Assembly (NCBI RefSeq): GCF_022348165.1
Contig: NZ_JAKRFI010000003.1
Location: 248,001-312,000 of the forward strand
Reading direction: 5' to 3'
Length of the DNA stretch: 64,000 nt
DNA from: Halomonas sp. McH1-25
Lineage (GTDB): Bacteria > Pseudomonadota > Gammaproteobacteria > Pseudomonadales > Halomonadaceae
The position numbers and the translations under genes are program-made. Positions 1-7,862 of this stretch are shown here, piece by piece (position 1 is the first letter of the stretch; the number at the start of each line of letters is the position of its first letter). Under the pieces are notes generated by a model. The model was given only the letters and a program-made list of their open reading frames with translations, was not told the DNA's origin and did not search any database.

Positions 1-563
1 ATGTCGAGCCGGAACTGGAAGGCTTTCAGGCGGTCAAAGAAAAGGCCCTTATCCGCTACTGTCCGATCTGCGATGGTTTCGAATTCACCAACGAGCGGAT
101 CGGTGTCATTGCTCGGGACGAACATGGCGTGCATGAGTCGGTATTCATCAAGCATTTCAGTGCCGATCTGACCATGGTCGATATCGATGATGGCGCCTTT
201 CTCGATCAGCGCCTGACCGATCGTCTTTCCCAAGAGAACATCGGCCTCGTCCAGGGATGCGTGGATCGCATCTTCGCTGACGATCGCGATTTCGTGCACG
301 TACGGATGCAGGATGGCACTGAGCATGTGTTCGACGTGCTTTATTGTGCGTTGGGCACCCGGGTGCGTAGTGCTCTCAGCCGGGAACTTGGCGCACGCCG
401 CAATGCCGATGACTATTTGATCATCGATGAGCATATGCAGACAGGGATCGAAGGTCTTTATGCTGCGGGTGACATGACCAATCGACTAAGCCAGATCACG
501 GTTGCCACCGGTCAAGCCGCCATTGCAGCGACCGCCATTCACAACCGGCTGCAGCAGCGATAG
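1..563 (+). CDS. Thioredoxin-reductase-like FAD/NAD(P) oxidoreductase, 5' end missing
   Basis: The reading frame is open from base 3, so the gene begins upstream of the window; 186 codons and a TAG stop are visible. The redox motif Cys-Pro-Ile-Cys followed by Asp-Gly-Phe-Glu (cysteine codons at 60-62 and 69-71) is the thioredoxin reductase active-site disulfide in its usual position in the middle of the protein. The C-terminal part ends with the FAD-contacting pattern GLYAAGD followed by an alanine-rich helix, also as in TrxB. The family transfers electrons from NADPH through FAD to a disulfide substrate. Glutamate after the Gly-Phe and the divergent surroundings suggest a TrxB paralogue rather than the housekeeping enzyme; the substrate cannot be told from this fragment. 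Confidence 0.85.
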   Translation, partial: VEPELEGFQAVKEKALIRYCPICDGFEFTNERIGVIARDEHGVHESVFIKHFSADLTMVDIDDGAFLDQRLTDRLSQENIGLVQGCVDRIFADDRDFVHVRMQDGTEHVFDVLYCALGTRVRSALSRELGARRNADDYLIIDEHMQTGIEGLYAAGDMTNRLSQITVATGQAAIAATAIHNRLQQR

Positions 564-568
564 CTGAA

Positions 569-597
569 AACCGGGCGCGATTACGTCGCGCCCGGTT
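569..597. terminator. Bidirectional intrinsic terminator
   Basis: Perfect stem of about 12 bp (AACCGGGCGCGA / TCGCGCCCGGTT) with loop TTACG, six bases after the flavoprotein stop. Read on the minus strand the stem is followed by TTTT, so it can also end transcripts of the convergent aldehyde dehydrogenase. Confidence 0.8.
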
Positions 598-663
598 CAT
601 GCCGCTAGTCAGTTTCAGTCTCCCGCTTAGCTCAAAAGCGGATTGACTCAAAGCCTGACCGGT

Positions 664-2184
664 TCAAAAGAAGCCCAATGGGTTGGTGTCATAGCTCACC
701 AATAGATTCTTGGTTTGCTGGTAATGCTCCAACGCCATCTTGTGTGTCTCCCGCCCGACACCGGATTTCTTGTAGCCGCCAAACGCTGCATGCGCCGGGT
801 ACTGGTGATAACAATTGGTCCATACACGGCCGGCCTGGATACCCCTTCCCATGCGGAAGGCCAGATTGATGTCGCGGGTCCATACGCCAGCGCCCAGACC
901 GAACTCCGTATCGTTGGCAATCGCCAGTGCTTCCGCCTCGTCCTTGAAGGTGGTCACGGCGACGACCGGCCCGAAGATCTCTTCCTGGAAGACGCGCATC
1001 TGATTGTTGCCCTTGAGCAGCGTCGGCTGGATGTAGAAGCCCTTGTCATACGCGGGGTCGAAGCTTTCCTTGCCGCCACCGGTCAGGAACTCGGCACCTT
1101 CTTCGCGCGCCACGTCCATATAGGACATGATCTTGTCGAACTGCTCTTGAGACGCTTGGGCGCCGACCTGAACGTCGGTATCCAGTGGATTGCCGCGCTT
1201 GATCAGCTTGGTGCGCTCGAGCACGCGGGACATGAACGCGTCATACATGCTCTCCTGGATCAGCGCACGTGATGGGCAGGTACATACCTCGCCCTGATTG
1301 AAGAACGCCAGCACCATGCCTTCCGCTGCCTTGTCGATGAACTCCGGCTCGGCGTCGAGGATATCGGCGAAGTAGATGTTTGGCGACTTGCCGCCCAGCT
1401 CCACGGTCGACGGAATGATGTTTTCAGCCGCACACTTGAGAATGTGCGACCCCACTGGCGTGGAACCGGTGAAAGCGATCTTGGCGATTCGCTTGCTGGT
1501 GGCCAGCGCCTGCCCGGCCTCGGCGCCATAGCCATTGACGATATTGAGCACGCCTGGCGGCAACAGGTCGCCGATCAGTTCGACCACCTTGAGGATCGAC
1601 ACCGGGGTCTGTTCGGCGGGCTTGAGCACTACGCAGTTGCCAGCGGCCAGTGCCGGGCCAAGTTTCCAGCATGCCATCAGGATCGGAAAGTTCCAGGGAA
1701 TGATCTGGCCCACGACGCCGAGCGGCTCATGGAAATGGTAGGCGACCGTGTTGGCGTCGATATCGGCAGCGGTCCCCTCCTGAGCGCGAATACATCCTGC
1801 GAAATAGCGGAAGTGATCGACGGCAAGCGGCAAGTCGGCGTTCAACGTTTCACGTACCGCCTTGCCGTTATCCCAGGTCTCGGCAACGGCAAGCATCTCC
1901 AGGTTCTGTTCGAGGCGATCGGCGATCTTGAGCAGAATATTGCTGCGCTCTTGTGCTGACGTCTTGCCCCAGGCCGGTGCTGCCTTGTGCGCCGCATCCA
2001 GCGCCAGGTCGATGTCCTCGGCCGTCGAACGGGGAATCTCGCAGATCACCTCGCCGTTGACCGGACTGATATTCTCGAAATACTGCCCTTTGACCGGCGC
2101 GACGAACTCACCGCCGATGTAATTGCCGTAGCGCTTCTCGAAGCTGACGACGGCGTCGGCACTGCCGGGGTTGGCGTAGATCAT
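664..2184 (-). CDS. NAD-dependent aldehyde dehydrogenase, ExaC/AldB type
   Basis: A 506-residue member of the aldehyde dehydrogenase superfamily, which oxidises aldehydes to acids with NAD(P). The Rossmann and catalytic domains are intact: the PWNFP motif near residue 163, VELGGKSP with general-base Glu262, and the nucleophile Cys301 in NQGEVC. The C-terminal pattern [28 protein letters not shown] is characteristic of the ExaC/AldB group that handles acetaldehyde and other short aldehydes. A GTG three codons upstream would overlap the Shine-Dalgarno AGGAG (2193-2197), so the ATG at 2184, eight bases after it, is taken as start. It stands alone, convergent to the flavoprotein. The substrate is inferred from the subgroup only. 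Confidence 0.92.
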   Translation of the reverse strand: MIYANPGSADAVVSFEKRYGNYIGGEFVAPVKGQYFENISPVNGEVICEIPRSTAEDIDLALDAAHKAAPAWGKTSAQERSNILLKIADRLEQNLEMLAVAETWDNGKAVRETLNADLPLAVDHFRYFAGCIRAQEGTAADIDANTVAYHFHEPLGVVGQIIPWNFPILMACWKLGPALAAGNCVVLKPAEQTPVSILKVVELIGDLLPPGVLNIVNGYGAEAGQALATSKRIAKIAFTGSTPVGSHILKCAAENIIPSTVELGGKSPNIYFADILDAEPEFIDKAAEGMVLAFFNQGEVCTCPSRALIQESMYDAFMSRVLERTKLIKRGNPLDTDVQVGAQASQEQFDKIMSYMDVAREEGAEFLTGGGKESFDPAYDKGFYIQPTLLKGNNQMRVFQEEIFGPVVAVTTFKDEAEALAIANDTEFGLGAGVWTRDINLAFRMGRGIQAGRVWTNCYHQYPAHAAFGGYKKSGVGRETHKMALEHYQQTKNLLVSYDTNPLGFF

Positions 2185-2227
2185 GGCGAACACTCCTGCT
2201 TGTTGTTTTCCGCTGGATACGCGACAG

Positions 2228-2256
2228 CGGTGACCGAGGCTGCACCTCGGTCACCG
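2228..2256. repeat. Perfect 12-bp inverted repeat
   Basis: CGGTGACCGAGG (2228-2239) and CCTCGGTCACCG (2245-2256) flank CTGCA. It lies 44 bases upstream of the aldehyde dehydrogenase start and 120 bases after the esterase stop on the same strand. There is no T-run on either side, so it may be an operator, or a terminator for the upstream esterase that lacks a U tract. Confidence 0.5.
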
Positions 2257-2376
2257 TCTCCTTACAAACCTATTTAAATCTAGCCACTCTGCTGTGCATG
2301 TGGAAACGGGGCGGGAAACTTCTTTGGTCGTAGAGAGTAAAAGCGCTCGCCAACCGAGATGAACCGGATGCCAAGG

Positions 2377-3657
2377 TCACCTTGCAGTCTTGGGGTGGGC
2401 AAGGAAAAAGCGCAGCATTTCCTTGGAAGCATTCGGCCCTTTAGGATCGGTGTAGGAACCCCGTGCATCCCCTCCCGCCCAGGCGTGCCCGGCCCCGTGG
2501 ATCTGCCATTGTTCCAGAATAGGCTGACCACTCGCATCATGGCGTGTTGTGCAAGTGTAGGCATGCCCGTCGGGCACTCGACCGCGTGCCACACGCTCTG
2601 CCAGCTTCTCCTCCGTGCCCTCCCCCGTGATGGCAGACGGAGCGCACTGCGCAGCCACCCGGTCGCCATTGCATGGATTTACCGTGGTGTCGCGGTCCCC
2701 ATGAAAGACTATCGCGGGAATGCCGGCCGGCGTTGCCGGGCTACCGTATGCTCCGCCTTTTCTGTGGCCAGCCAAGGGGCCAGTGCCGCCCTGCATGGCC
2801 GCTAGGGCGGAGGGCAGATCATGGGCAGCCGCGTGCGGTAGCCCCGAATGTACACCCGCTGCCGCATACAGATCCGGGTAAGTCATTGCCAATGTCACTG
2901 CCATCGCACCACCGGCCGACAGGCCCGCCACATAGACCCGCTGCTCATCCAGACGATACTCGTCGAGAACCTGGCGGGTCATGCCGGCGATAATGGCCGG
3001 CTCACCACGCTCGCGCTGCTGGTCCGTAGACTTGAACCAGTTCCAGCACTTGGAGCTGTTGGCAGTCGTCGGTTGGGCGGGATAAAGCACATAACACGGC
3101 TGCTGTTCGGCGAGCTGGTTCATACCGGTGCCGACGGCGAAGTCATCGGGGTTCTGGGTGCAACCGTGCAGCATGACGACAAGCGGCAGTGATCGATCGT
3201 GGTCCCCGCTGGGAATATACAACTTGTAGTCACGCGTGCCGGCATGATTGGAAAACGTCCCGGCAATGAACTCCCCGGGCCCATGATCGCTCAGCTGCGT
3301 CCCCCCCGCCATTGGCTGGGACCAGCCCTCGGCGCCACGCAGGCGGCGCAGGGTCTCCTGCCACGAAGGCTGGAACTCCGCGCCCTGCCATCCGGCAGCA
3401 AAGGGCCGCTGTAGCGTCGAGTCTGATGAACGCTCAGCCTGGGTATAATCGATAACTTCCTCGTCAACCACGTGGCAACTTCCTTCATACGTCGTGCCAC
3501 GGGCCGAGTTTGTGACAGGCTCGTTCCGCTCTTTCCGGTCAGCCTGGCCCGGCATGCCGCCCAGCGCGCGCTGTATCATCGCGGTCGCTTCATGCAACTG
3601 CCCCGCCTGGGTCAGGCGTGTGGCCTCTTGGAGTCCTTCCAATACCGTCCTGTTCAT
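2377..3657 (-). CDS. PHB-depolymerase-family esterase (alpha/beta hydrolase)
   Basis: A 426-residue alpha/beta hydrolase of the esterase-PHB group (LpqC/PhbD-like). The core runs from about residue 130: VVMLHGCTQNP (oxyanion region), the nucleophile elbow GLSAGG with Ser247, FHGDRDTTV with the acid, and HGAGHAW with the catalytic histidine. The first 125 residues are a polar, low-complexity extension without a signal peptide, so an intracellular location is likely. Family members hydrolyse short polyester or acyl esters; many annotated as PHB depolymerases have not been tested. It lies 30 bases downstream of the ribbon-helix-helix gene in one presumed operon. The absence of phasin or PHB synthase genes nearby leaves the substrate open. 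Confidence 0.85.
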   Translation of the reverse strand: MNRTVLEGLQEATRLTQAGQLHEATAMIQRALGGMPGQADRKERNEPVTNSARGTTYEGSCHVVDEEVIDYTQAERSSDSTLQRPFAAGWQGAEFQPSWQETLRRLRGAEGWSQPMAGGTQLSDHGPGEFIAGTFSNHAGTRDYKLYIPSGDHDRSLPLVVMLHGCTQNPDDFAVGTGMNQLAEQQPCYVLYPAQPTTANSSKCWNWFKSTDQQRERGEPAIIAGMTRQVLDEYRLDEQRVYVAGLSAGGAMAVTLAMTYPDLYAAAGVHSGLPHAAAHDLPSALAAMQGGTGPLAGHRKGGAYGSPATPAGIPAIVFHGDRDTTVNPCNGDRVAAQCAPSAITGEGTEEKLAERVARGRVPDGHAYTCTTRHDASGQPILEQWQIHGAGHAWAGGDARGSYTDPKGPNASKEMLRFFLAHPKTAR

Positions 3658-3687
3658 CGTTGCAGTTTCCTTGGCGCCGCAGCGCCA

Positions 3688-4104
3688 TTAGTGAATCCGG
3701 TCCGCCAGGGCGGCCTTGACCGCCGCACTGGCGTGAAAGGCCCCCAGCACGACGACCGAATCGATGGTGGCAAGGGCGAGCTCGGGAGAAACGTCATCGG
3801 CGATGCTTGCCAGCCCCAGAACCTGGATCTGAAGTACTTCCCCCGCCGCCTGGACCGCCTCCAGGTCGGTGCGACTGTAGTGCTGTAGGCCCAGCACGAA
3901 GGTCTTGCGAGCCGCTGTCTCTCTCACCACCTCCGCATGGGTCGATAGCTGGTTGCGAATCGCCATACGAATCAGATCGGTGCGATTGGAGTAGAACCCT
4001 TCCTGCACCAGCAGATCGATTTGTCCCAGATCGACCACTCCCAGATTGATGGTGATCTTCTCGGTGGTATCGCCGGCCTTGCGTCGCAGCTCATGCACAC
4101 TCAT
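3688..4104 (-). CDS. CopG/ribbon-helix-helix family regulator
   Basis: A 138-residue protein. Residues 16-55 (KITINLGVVDLGQIDLL then NRTDLIRMAIRNQL) have the beta strand, helix, turn and helix layout of a ribbon-helix-helix DNA-binding domain. The C-terminal half is a hydrophobic alpha/beta domain of unknown role, possibly for ligand binding or oligomerisation. The ATG at 4104 follows GAGGA by seven bases; a longer frame upstream lacks a ribosome site. It precedes the esterase gene by 30 bases, and an inverted repeat lies 43-68 bases before its start, consistent with autoregulation of the two-gene operon. That regulatory role is inferred. Confidence 0.75.
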   Translation of the reverse strand: MSVHELRRKAGDTTEKITINLGVVDLGQIDLLVQEGFYSNRTDLIRMAIRNQLSTHAEVVRETAARKTFVLGLQHYSRTDLEAVQAAGEVLQIQVLGLASIADDVSPELALATIDSVVVLGAFHASAAVKAALADRIH

Positions 4105-4146
4105 CAGTATGTCCTCTAGCAACCTTGTAGAATCCGCATGGATTCC

Positions 4147-4172
4147 ATATGCCATCCATATAGATGGTATAT
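4147..4172. promoter_or_regulatory. Candidate RHH operator (inverted repeat)
   Basis: ATAT-G-CCATC (4147-4156), six-base spacer, GATGG-T-ATAT (4163-4172): nine of ten arm positions are symmetric. It sits just upstream of the ribbon-helix-helix regulator start, where an autoregulatory site would be expected. Confidence 0.5.
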
Positions 4173-4226
4173 AGCCTATGTCGAGACATGGCAAGCGCTG
4201 ATTCGCCGATTGGCTGCAGGCACACA

Positions 4227-4262
4227 AAAACACCGGCGCTCCTTGCGGAGCGCCGGTGTTTT
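4227..4262. terminator. Strong bidirectional terminator
   Basis: A 16-bp perfect stem (AAAACACCGGCGCTCC / GGAGCGCCGGTGTTTT) closed by TTGC. It separates the ABM membrane protein gene (minus, ending about 100 bases away) from the regulator-esterase promoter. Confidence 0.85.
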
Positions 4263-4363
4263 ATCGATCGTCGGGGGAGAAAACCGTGCGGAGAGGAAAA
4301 TCACACGCAGAGGAACTTAGCCCAAATGGGCTGGCACTCTTACTGATGAAGACAGTCCGTCGG

Positions 4364-4936
4364 CTATGCTCTGCGCTGGTGCATGGTTCGGCGAGGGCGA
4401 CCCACCGGCGCACTCAGCCAGGGCGACAACAGACGCATCGACATCGGAATGAACAGGAACACCATGATCGGCGTCAGCATCAATGTACTGGCCAGTACAC
4501 GGGGCACCAGGGGCAAGCCGGAAAGCGCATCACCGAATAGCCATTGGAAGCCCAGCGATACAGGGAAGAATGCCAGCCAGATCGCAACCGCTTGTTTCCA
4601 ACGCGGCGGCGTACGCCCCTGGCCATCGTGGAACCAACTTCCCAGCCCAGTGGCGCGATGCTCATGCGGCGCCTCGAACAGACCATGGCCACGCTCCAGC
4701 CAAGCGCGACGCGAGGCGGAATGCTCCCAGGCGGCAAGCGCTGTTTCATCGGCAAAGCGAAAGACGATCTGGTACTCGTCGTCACCGCCCGGCGGTGGCG
4801 CCAGCACGCCGGAACCCAGGTAGCCGCCGAAATCGGCAGCCAGTTCGCGGCCTTCGTCGAGCCAGGTCATGAAATCGCGATAGCGCCCGCGGGCCACGCG
4901 GCGCGCCACCATCAGGGTGACGGGTTGGGTAGACAT
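4364..4936 (-). CDS. ABM-domain protein with C-terminal membrane anchor
   Basis: A 190-residue protein. Residues 1-95 resemble the antibiotic-biosynthesis monooxygenase (ABM) ferredoxin-like fold: MVARRVARGRYRDFMTWL, then YQIVFRFAD and WEHSASRRAWLERG. Residues about 113-132 and 146-168 are two hydrophobic membrane segments followed by a basic tail. The architecture is known among proteins annotated as antibiotic biosynthesis monooxygenase, where the activity is mostly untested. The start follows AAGGAGATACACA with good spacing. It is monocistronic, ending at the strong hairpin at 4227-4262. A membrane-tethered oxygenase or heme/aldehyde-handling role is possible but not shown. Confidence 0.75.
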   Translation of the reverse strand: MSTQPVTLMVARRVARGRYRDFMTWLDEGRELAADFGGYLGSGVLAPPPGGDDEYQIVFRFADETALAAWEHSASRRAWLERGHGLFEAPHEHRATGLGSWFHDGQGRTPPRWKQAVAIWLAFFPVSLGFQWLFGDALSGLPLVPRVLASTLMLTPIMVFLFIPMSMRLLSPWLSAPVGRPRRTMHQRRA

Positions 4937-5085
4937 TGTGTATCTCCTTGTTCGCTTCGACTACCCGGGTAGGGCCTGCCGAAAGGACACGGGCCCGGGT
5001 AAGGGCCCCTGCCATGAAGGATGCAAAAACTACTCCAACTCCGCCGGCAATGCCAGCCTGCGTCATTCACGAACCGACAAAGAAA

Positions 5086-5112
5086 AACGCCACCGGCAAG
5101 GCCGGTGGCGTT
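5086..5112 (-). terminator. Terminator of the fruBKA operon
   Basis: A 12-bp stem (AACGCCACCGGC / GCCGGTGGCGTT) with loop AAG, 21 bases past the fruA stop; on the minus strand it is followed by a T-rich tract (TTTTTCTTTG counted from the stem). Confidence 0.85.
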
Positions 5113-5133
5113 GAAGGCAGGTGCCAGGATCGA

Positions 5134-6897
5134 TCACGCCTGACTGGTAGCGCCCACGGTCACTTCTTCGCCATGCCGTTTGAGGGCAGCATAGCCCAGT
5201 CCGGTAATCAGCGAGCCGACGACGATCGCCAGCAAGTAAAGCAGCGCCGGCGTGATGGCATTGGGGATCAACAGCACGAAGATGCCGCCATGCGGGGCCA
5301 TCAGCTTGGCGCCGAACAGCATCGACAATGCCCCGGTCACCGCCCCGCCGACCATGCTCGCGGGAATTACGCGCAGCGGGTCCTTGGCCGCGAACGGGAT
5401 CGCACCTTCGCTGATGAAACACAGGCCCAACACGAACGAGGCCTTGCCCGCCTCACGCTCCGGCGCGGAGAATTTCTTGCGCGCCACGAAGCTGGCGATG
5501 CCCATGCCCAATGCCGGCACCATGCCGGCGGCCATGATTGCCGCCATGGGCGCGTAGGTTTCGGAGGCCAGCAGGCCGACACCGAAGGTATAAGCGGCCT
5601 TGTTGACCGGCCCGCCGAGGTCGAAGCACATCATGGCGCCCAGCAGGATGCCGAGCAGTACGGCATTGGTCGAGCCCATGTTCTCGAGGAAGGTCGTCAG
5701 GGCTGCGAGGATGCCGGCCACCGGCTCGCCGACGACGTAGATCATCACCAGCCCGGTGACCAGGCTGGCGATCAGCGGAATGATCAGGATCGGCTTGAGC
5801 GACTCGACGCTCGCCGGCAGCTTGAAATACTTGGTCACCGCCCAGGCGGTATAGCCGGCCAGGAAGCCGGCGAGAATGCCGCCGATGAAGCCCGAACCGA
5901 TGTCCGCAGCCAGCCAGCCGCCGATCATGCCCGGTGCAATACCCGGCCGGTCGGCGATGGAATAGGCGATGTAGCCGGCGAGTACCGGGATCATCAGCTT
6001 GAAGGCACTGCCTCCGCCGATCTGCATCAGCGCGGCGGCCAGCGTCCCCTCTTCCTGGAACGCCTCGATGCCGAACACGAACGATAGTGCGATCAGCAAG
6101 CCGCCGGCGACGACCATCGGCAGCATGAACGACACGCCGGTGAGCAGATGCTTGTAGACGCCCTTCTCCTTGGCGCTCTTCTTGCGTTCGCCCCCGCCGG
6201 ACGCCGCGGCCCCCTGGCTTTCGACGTCTGCCTCGGCGAGCGCCGTCTCGATAGTCGGCTTGGGCTTCTTCAGCGCATTGCCGGTAGAGGTGCGCCAGAT
6301 GCGCTTGCCCGCGAAGCGCGTCGGGTCGACTTCGATGTCGCAGGCCAGGATGACCACGTCGGCGTCATGGATTTCCTCATCGGTCAGCTCGTTCTGAGCA
6401 CCGACGGAACCTTGCGTCTCGACCCGGATCTGGTGGCCCAGCGAGCGGCCCGCCTCAGCAAGCGCCTCGGCCGCCATGAAGGTATGCGCCACCCCGGTGG
6501 GACATGCCGTAACGGCGACGATTTTCTTCGCCTGAGAGGGGGATGCAGCTACTTCGGCCCCACCTTGGATAGCTTCACTTCCCGGCGCGAACTCGGCCGC
6601 CTCTCGGTTGGCTCGGTCGAGAAAGCCGGCCGGATCCGGAAGTGCCTGAGCGATCGAGGCCTGGAACAGGCGCTTGCCGGTAAAGCGCTGCGGCTCGGGT
6701 ACGCGATCGGCGGCAACGACGATCAGTTCGGCAGCATCGATGTCAGCCTGGCTGACCGGCCTGGGCGGTTCGAGCTCGCCATGCATTTCCACGCTGGGCT
6801 GCCAGCCACGGCGACGGGCGGCCTGTTCGAGACGGCGGGCGGCGAGAAAGGTCGTGGCCATGCCACTCGGGCAGGCGGTAATCAGGATCACGTTCAT
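5134..6897 (-). CDS. fruA: PTS fructose transporter subunit IIBC
   Basis: A 587-residue enzyme II of the fructose phosphotransferase system, which imports fructose and phosphorylates it at C1. Two IIB-type repeats come first: an N-terminal copy with Cys9 in TACPSGMA and the canonical IIB with Cys132 in TACPTGVAHT. A charged linker (residues 215-245) precedes the IIC membrane domain of several segments (about 250-575) with the GGPVNKAAYTFG substrate-loop motif. Its ATG overlaps the fruK stop by four bases (ATGA), so translation is probably coupled. It is the last gene of fruB-fruK-fruA and is followed by an intrinsic terminator. Regulation is presumably by the divergent FruR. Confidence 0.96.
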   Translation of the reverse strand: MNVILITACPSGMATTFLAARRLEQAARRRGWQPSVEMHGELEPPRPVSQADIDAAELIVVAADRVPEPQRFTGKRLFQASIAQALPDPAGFLDRANREAAEFAPGSEAIQGGAEVAASPSQAKKIVAVTACPTGVAHTFMAAEALAEAGRSLGHQIRVETQGSVGAQNELTDEEIHDADVVILACDIEVDPTRFAGKRIWRTSTGNALKKPKPTIETALAEADVESQGAAASGGGERKKSAKEKGVYKHLLTGVSFMLPMVVAGGLLIALSFVFGIEAFQEEGTLAAALMQIGGGSAFKLMIPVLAGYIAYSIADRPGIAPGMIGGWLAADIGSGFIGGILAGFLAGYTAWAVTKYFKLPASVESLKPILIIPLIASLVTGLVMIYVVGEPVAGILAALTTFLENMGSTNAVLLGILLGAMMCFDLGGPVNKAAYTFGVGLLASETYAPMAAIMAAGMVPALGMGIASFVARKKFSAPEREAGKASFVLGLCFISEGAIPFAAKDPLRVIPASMVGGAVTGALSMLFGAKLMAPHGGIFVLLIPNAITPALLYLLAIVVGSLITGLGYAALKRHGEEVTVGATSQA

Positions 6898-7862
6898 GGG
6901 TGCTCCCCTGCGGTGTCATCGAGTCGACGCACACGCGTGCGTTGTTGGAGATCATCGAAGTCGGCAGCGGTGGGGTCCCCCACACCGACGTGGCGCACGG
7001 ATTCGGCAGACAGCGCCGTGGCCAGCTGCAAGGCGCGTTCGGGTGCGAGGCCTTCCAGCACACCGTGCAACATACCGGCAACCAGCGTATCGCCGGCACC
7101 GACGGTACTCGTCACCGTCATCTCAGGAGGTACGGCCAGCCAGGCTCCACGGCGACTGATCCACAGCACTCCCTCGCCACCGGCGGAAATCACTGCCTCG
7201 TCGATGCCTGCGGCATGCAAGCGCCGCGCGGCACGCAACCGGGCCGGTTCGCTGTCCAGCGGCTCGCCCGCCCATTCGGCGAGTTCCTGCTCGTTGGGCT
7301 TGACGGCCGTGGGCCGGGCCGCGATGGCGCGTTGCAATGCCGAGCCGCTGGTATCGACCCACACCGGCAAGCCATGACACTGCAGACGCTCGATCAATAA
7401 GGCCAGATCGTCTGCAGTGACGCCCGGCGGCAAACTGCCGGCAATGACGACAGCATCCGGGCGATGGTCGGCGTCGTTGGCGCGAGCCTCGAGGCTATCG
7501 AGCAGTTGTTGCATCTCCTCCGCCCCCACCTGCAGTCCCGGCCCGTTGATGTCGGTGACACGGCCGTCGTGCTCGGCGACCTTGGCATTGATACGGGTTT
7601 CTCCGGGTACACGCAGGAAGGCATCGGCTACCCCCAGGTCGGCGAAGGCATGCACGAACGGGCCATCGTTGGCTGCACCGAGAAAACCCGACACCGCCAC
7701 GTCGTGGCCCAGTGCAACCAGCACACGCGCCACGTTGACGCCCTTACCTGCTGCATCCAGGCGCGTCGACTCGGTACGATTGACTGATCCCAAGCTCAAC
7801 CGAGGCAGGCGGATCGCCAGATCCAGTGCCGGGTTGAGACTGATCGTCAGGATACGGGCCAT
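6894..7862 (-). CDS. fruK: 1-phosphofructokinase
   Basis: A 322-residue PfkB/ribokinase-family sugar kinase that converts fructose 1-phosphate to fructose 1,6-bisphosphate with ATP, the step after PTS import. The N-terminal TISLNPALDLAI and AAGKGVNVARVL motifs are typical of 1-phosphofructokinases, and the C-terminal PfkB signature GAGDTLVAG lies at residues 255-263 with catalytic Asp258. Its ATG shares one base with the fruB stop (TAATG) and its own stop overlaps the fruA start, so the three proteins are made from one coupled message. Length and motifs show no damage. Confidence 0.96.
   Translation of the reverse strand: MARILTISLNPALDLAIRLPRLSLGSVNRTESTRLDAAGKGVNVARVLVALGHDVAVSGFLGAANDGPFVHAFADLGVADAFLRVPGETRINAKVAEHDGRVTDINGPGLQVGAEEMQQLLDSLEARANDADHRPDAVVIAGSLPPGVTADDLALLIERLQCHGLPVWVDTSGSALQRAIAARPTAVKPNEQELAEWAGEPLDSEPARLRAARRLHAAGIDEAVISAGGEGVLWISRRGAWLAVPPEMTVTSTVGAGDTLVAGMLHGVLEGLAPERALQLATALSAESVRHVGVGDPTAADFDDLQQRTRVRRLDDTAGEHP

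Noticed and set aside
4315-4335. Short inverted repeat AGCCCA/TGGGCT
   Set aside because: Only six base pairs with a two-base gap; too weak to call beside the strong terminator at 4227-4262.
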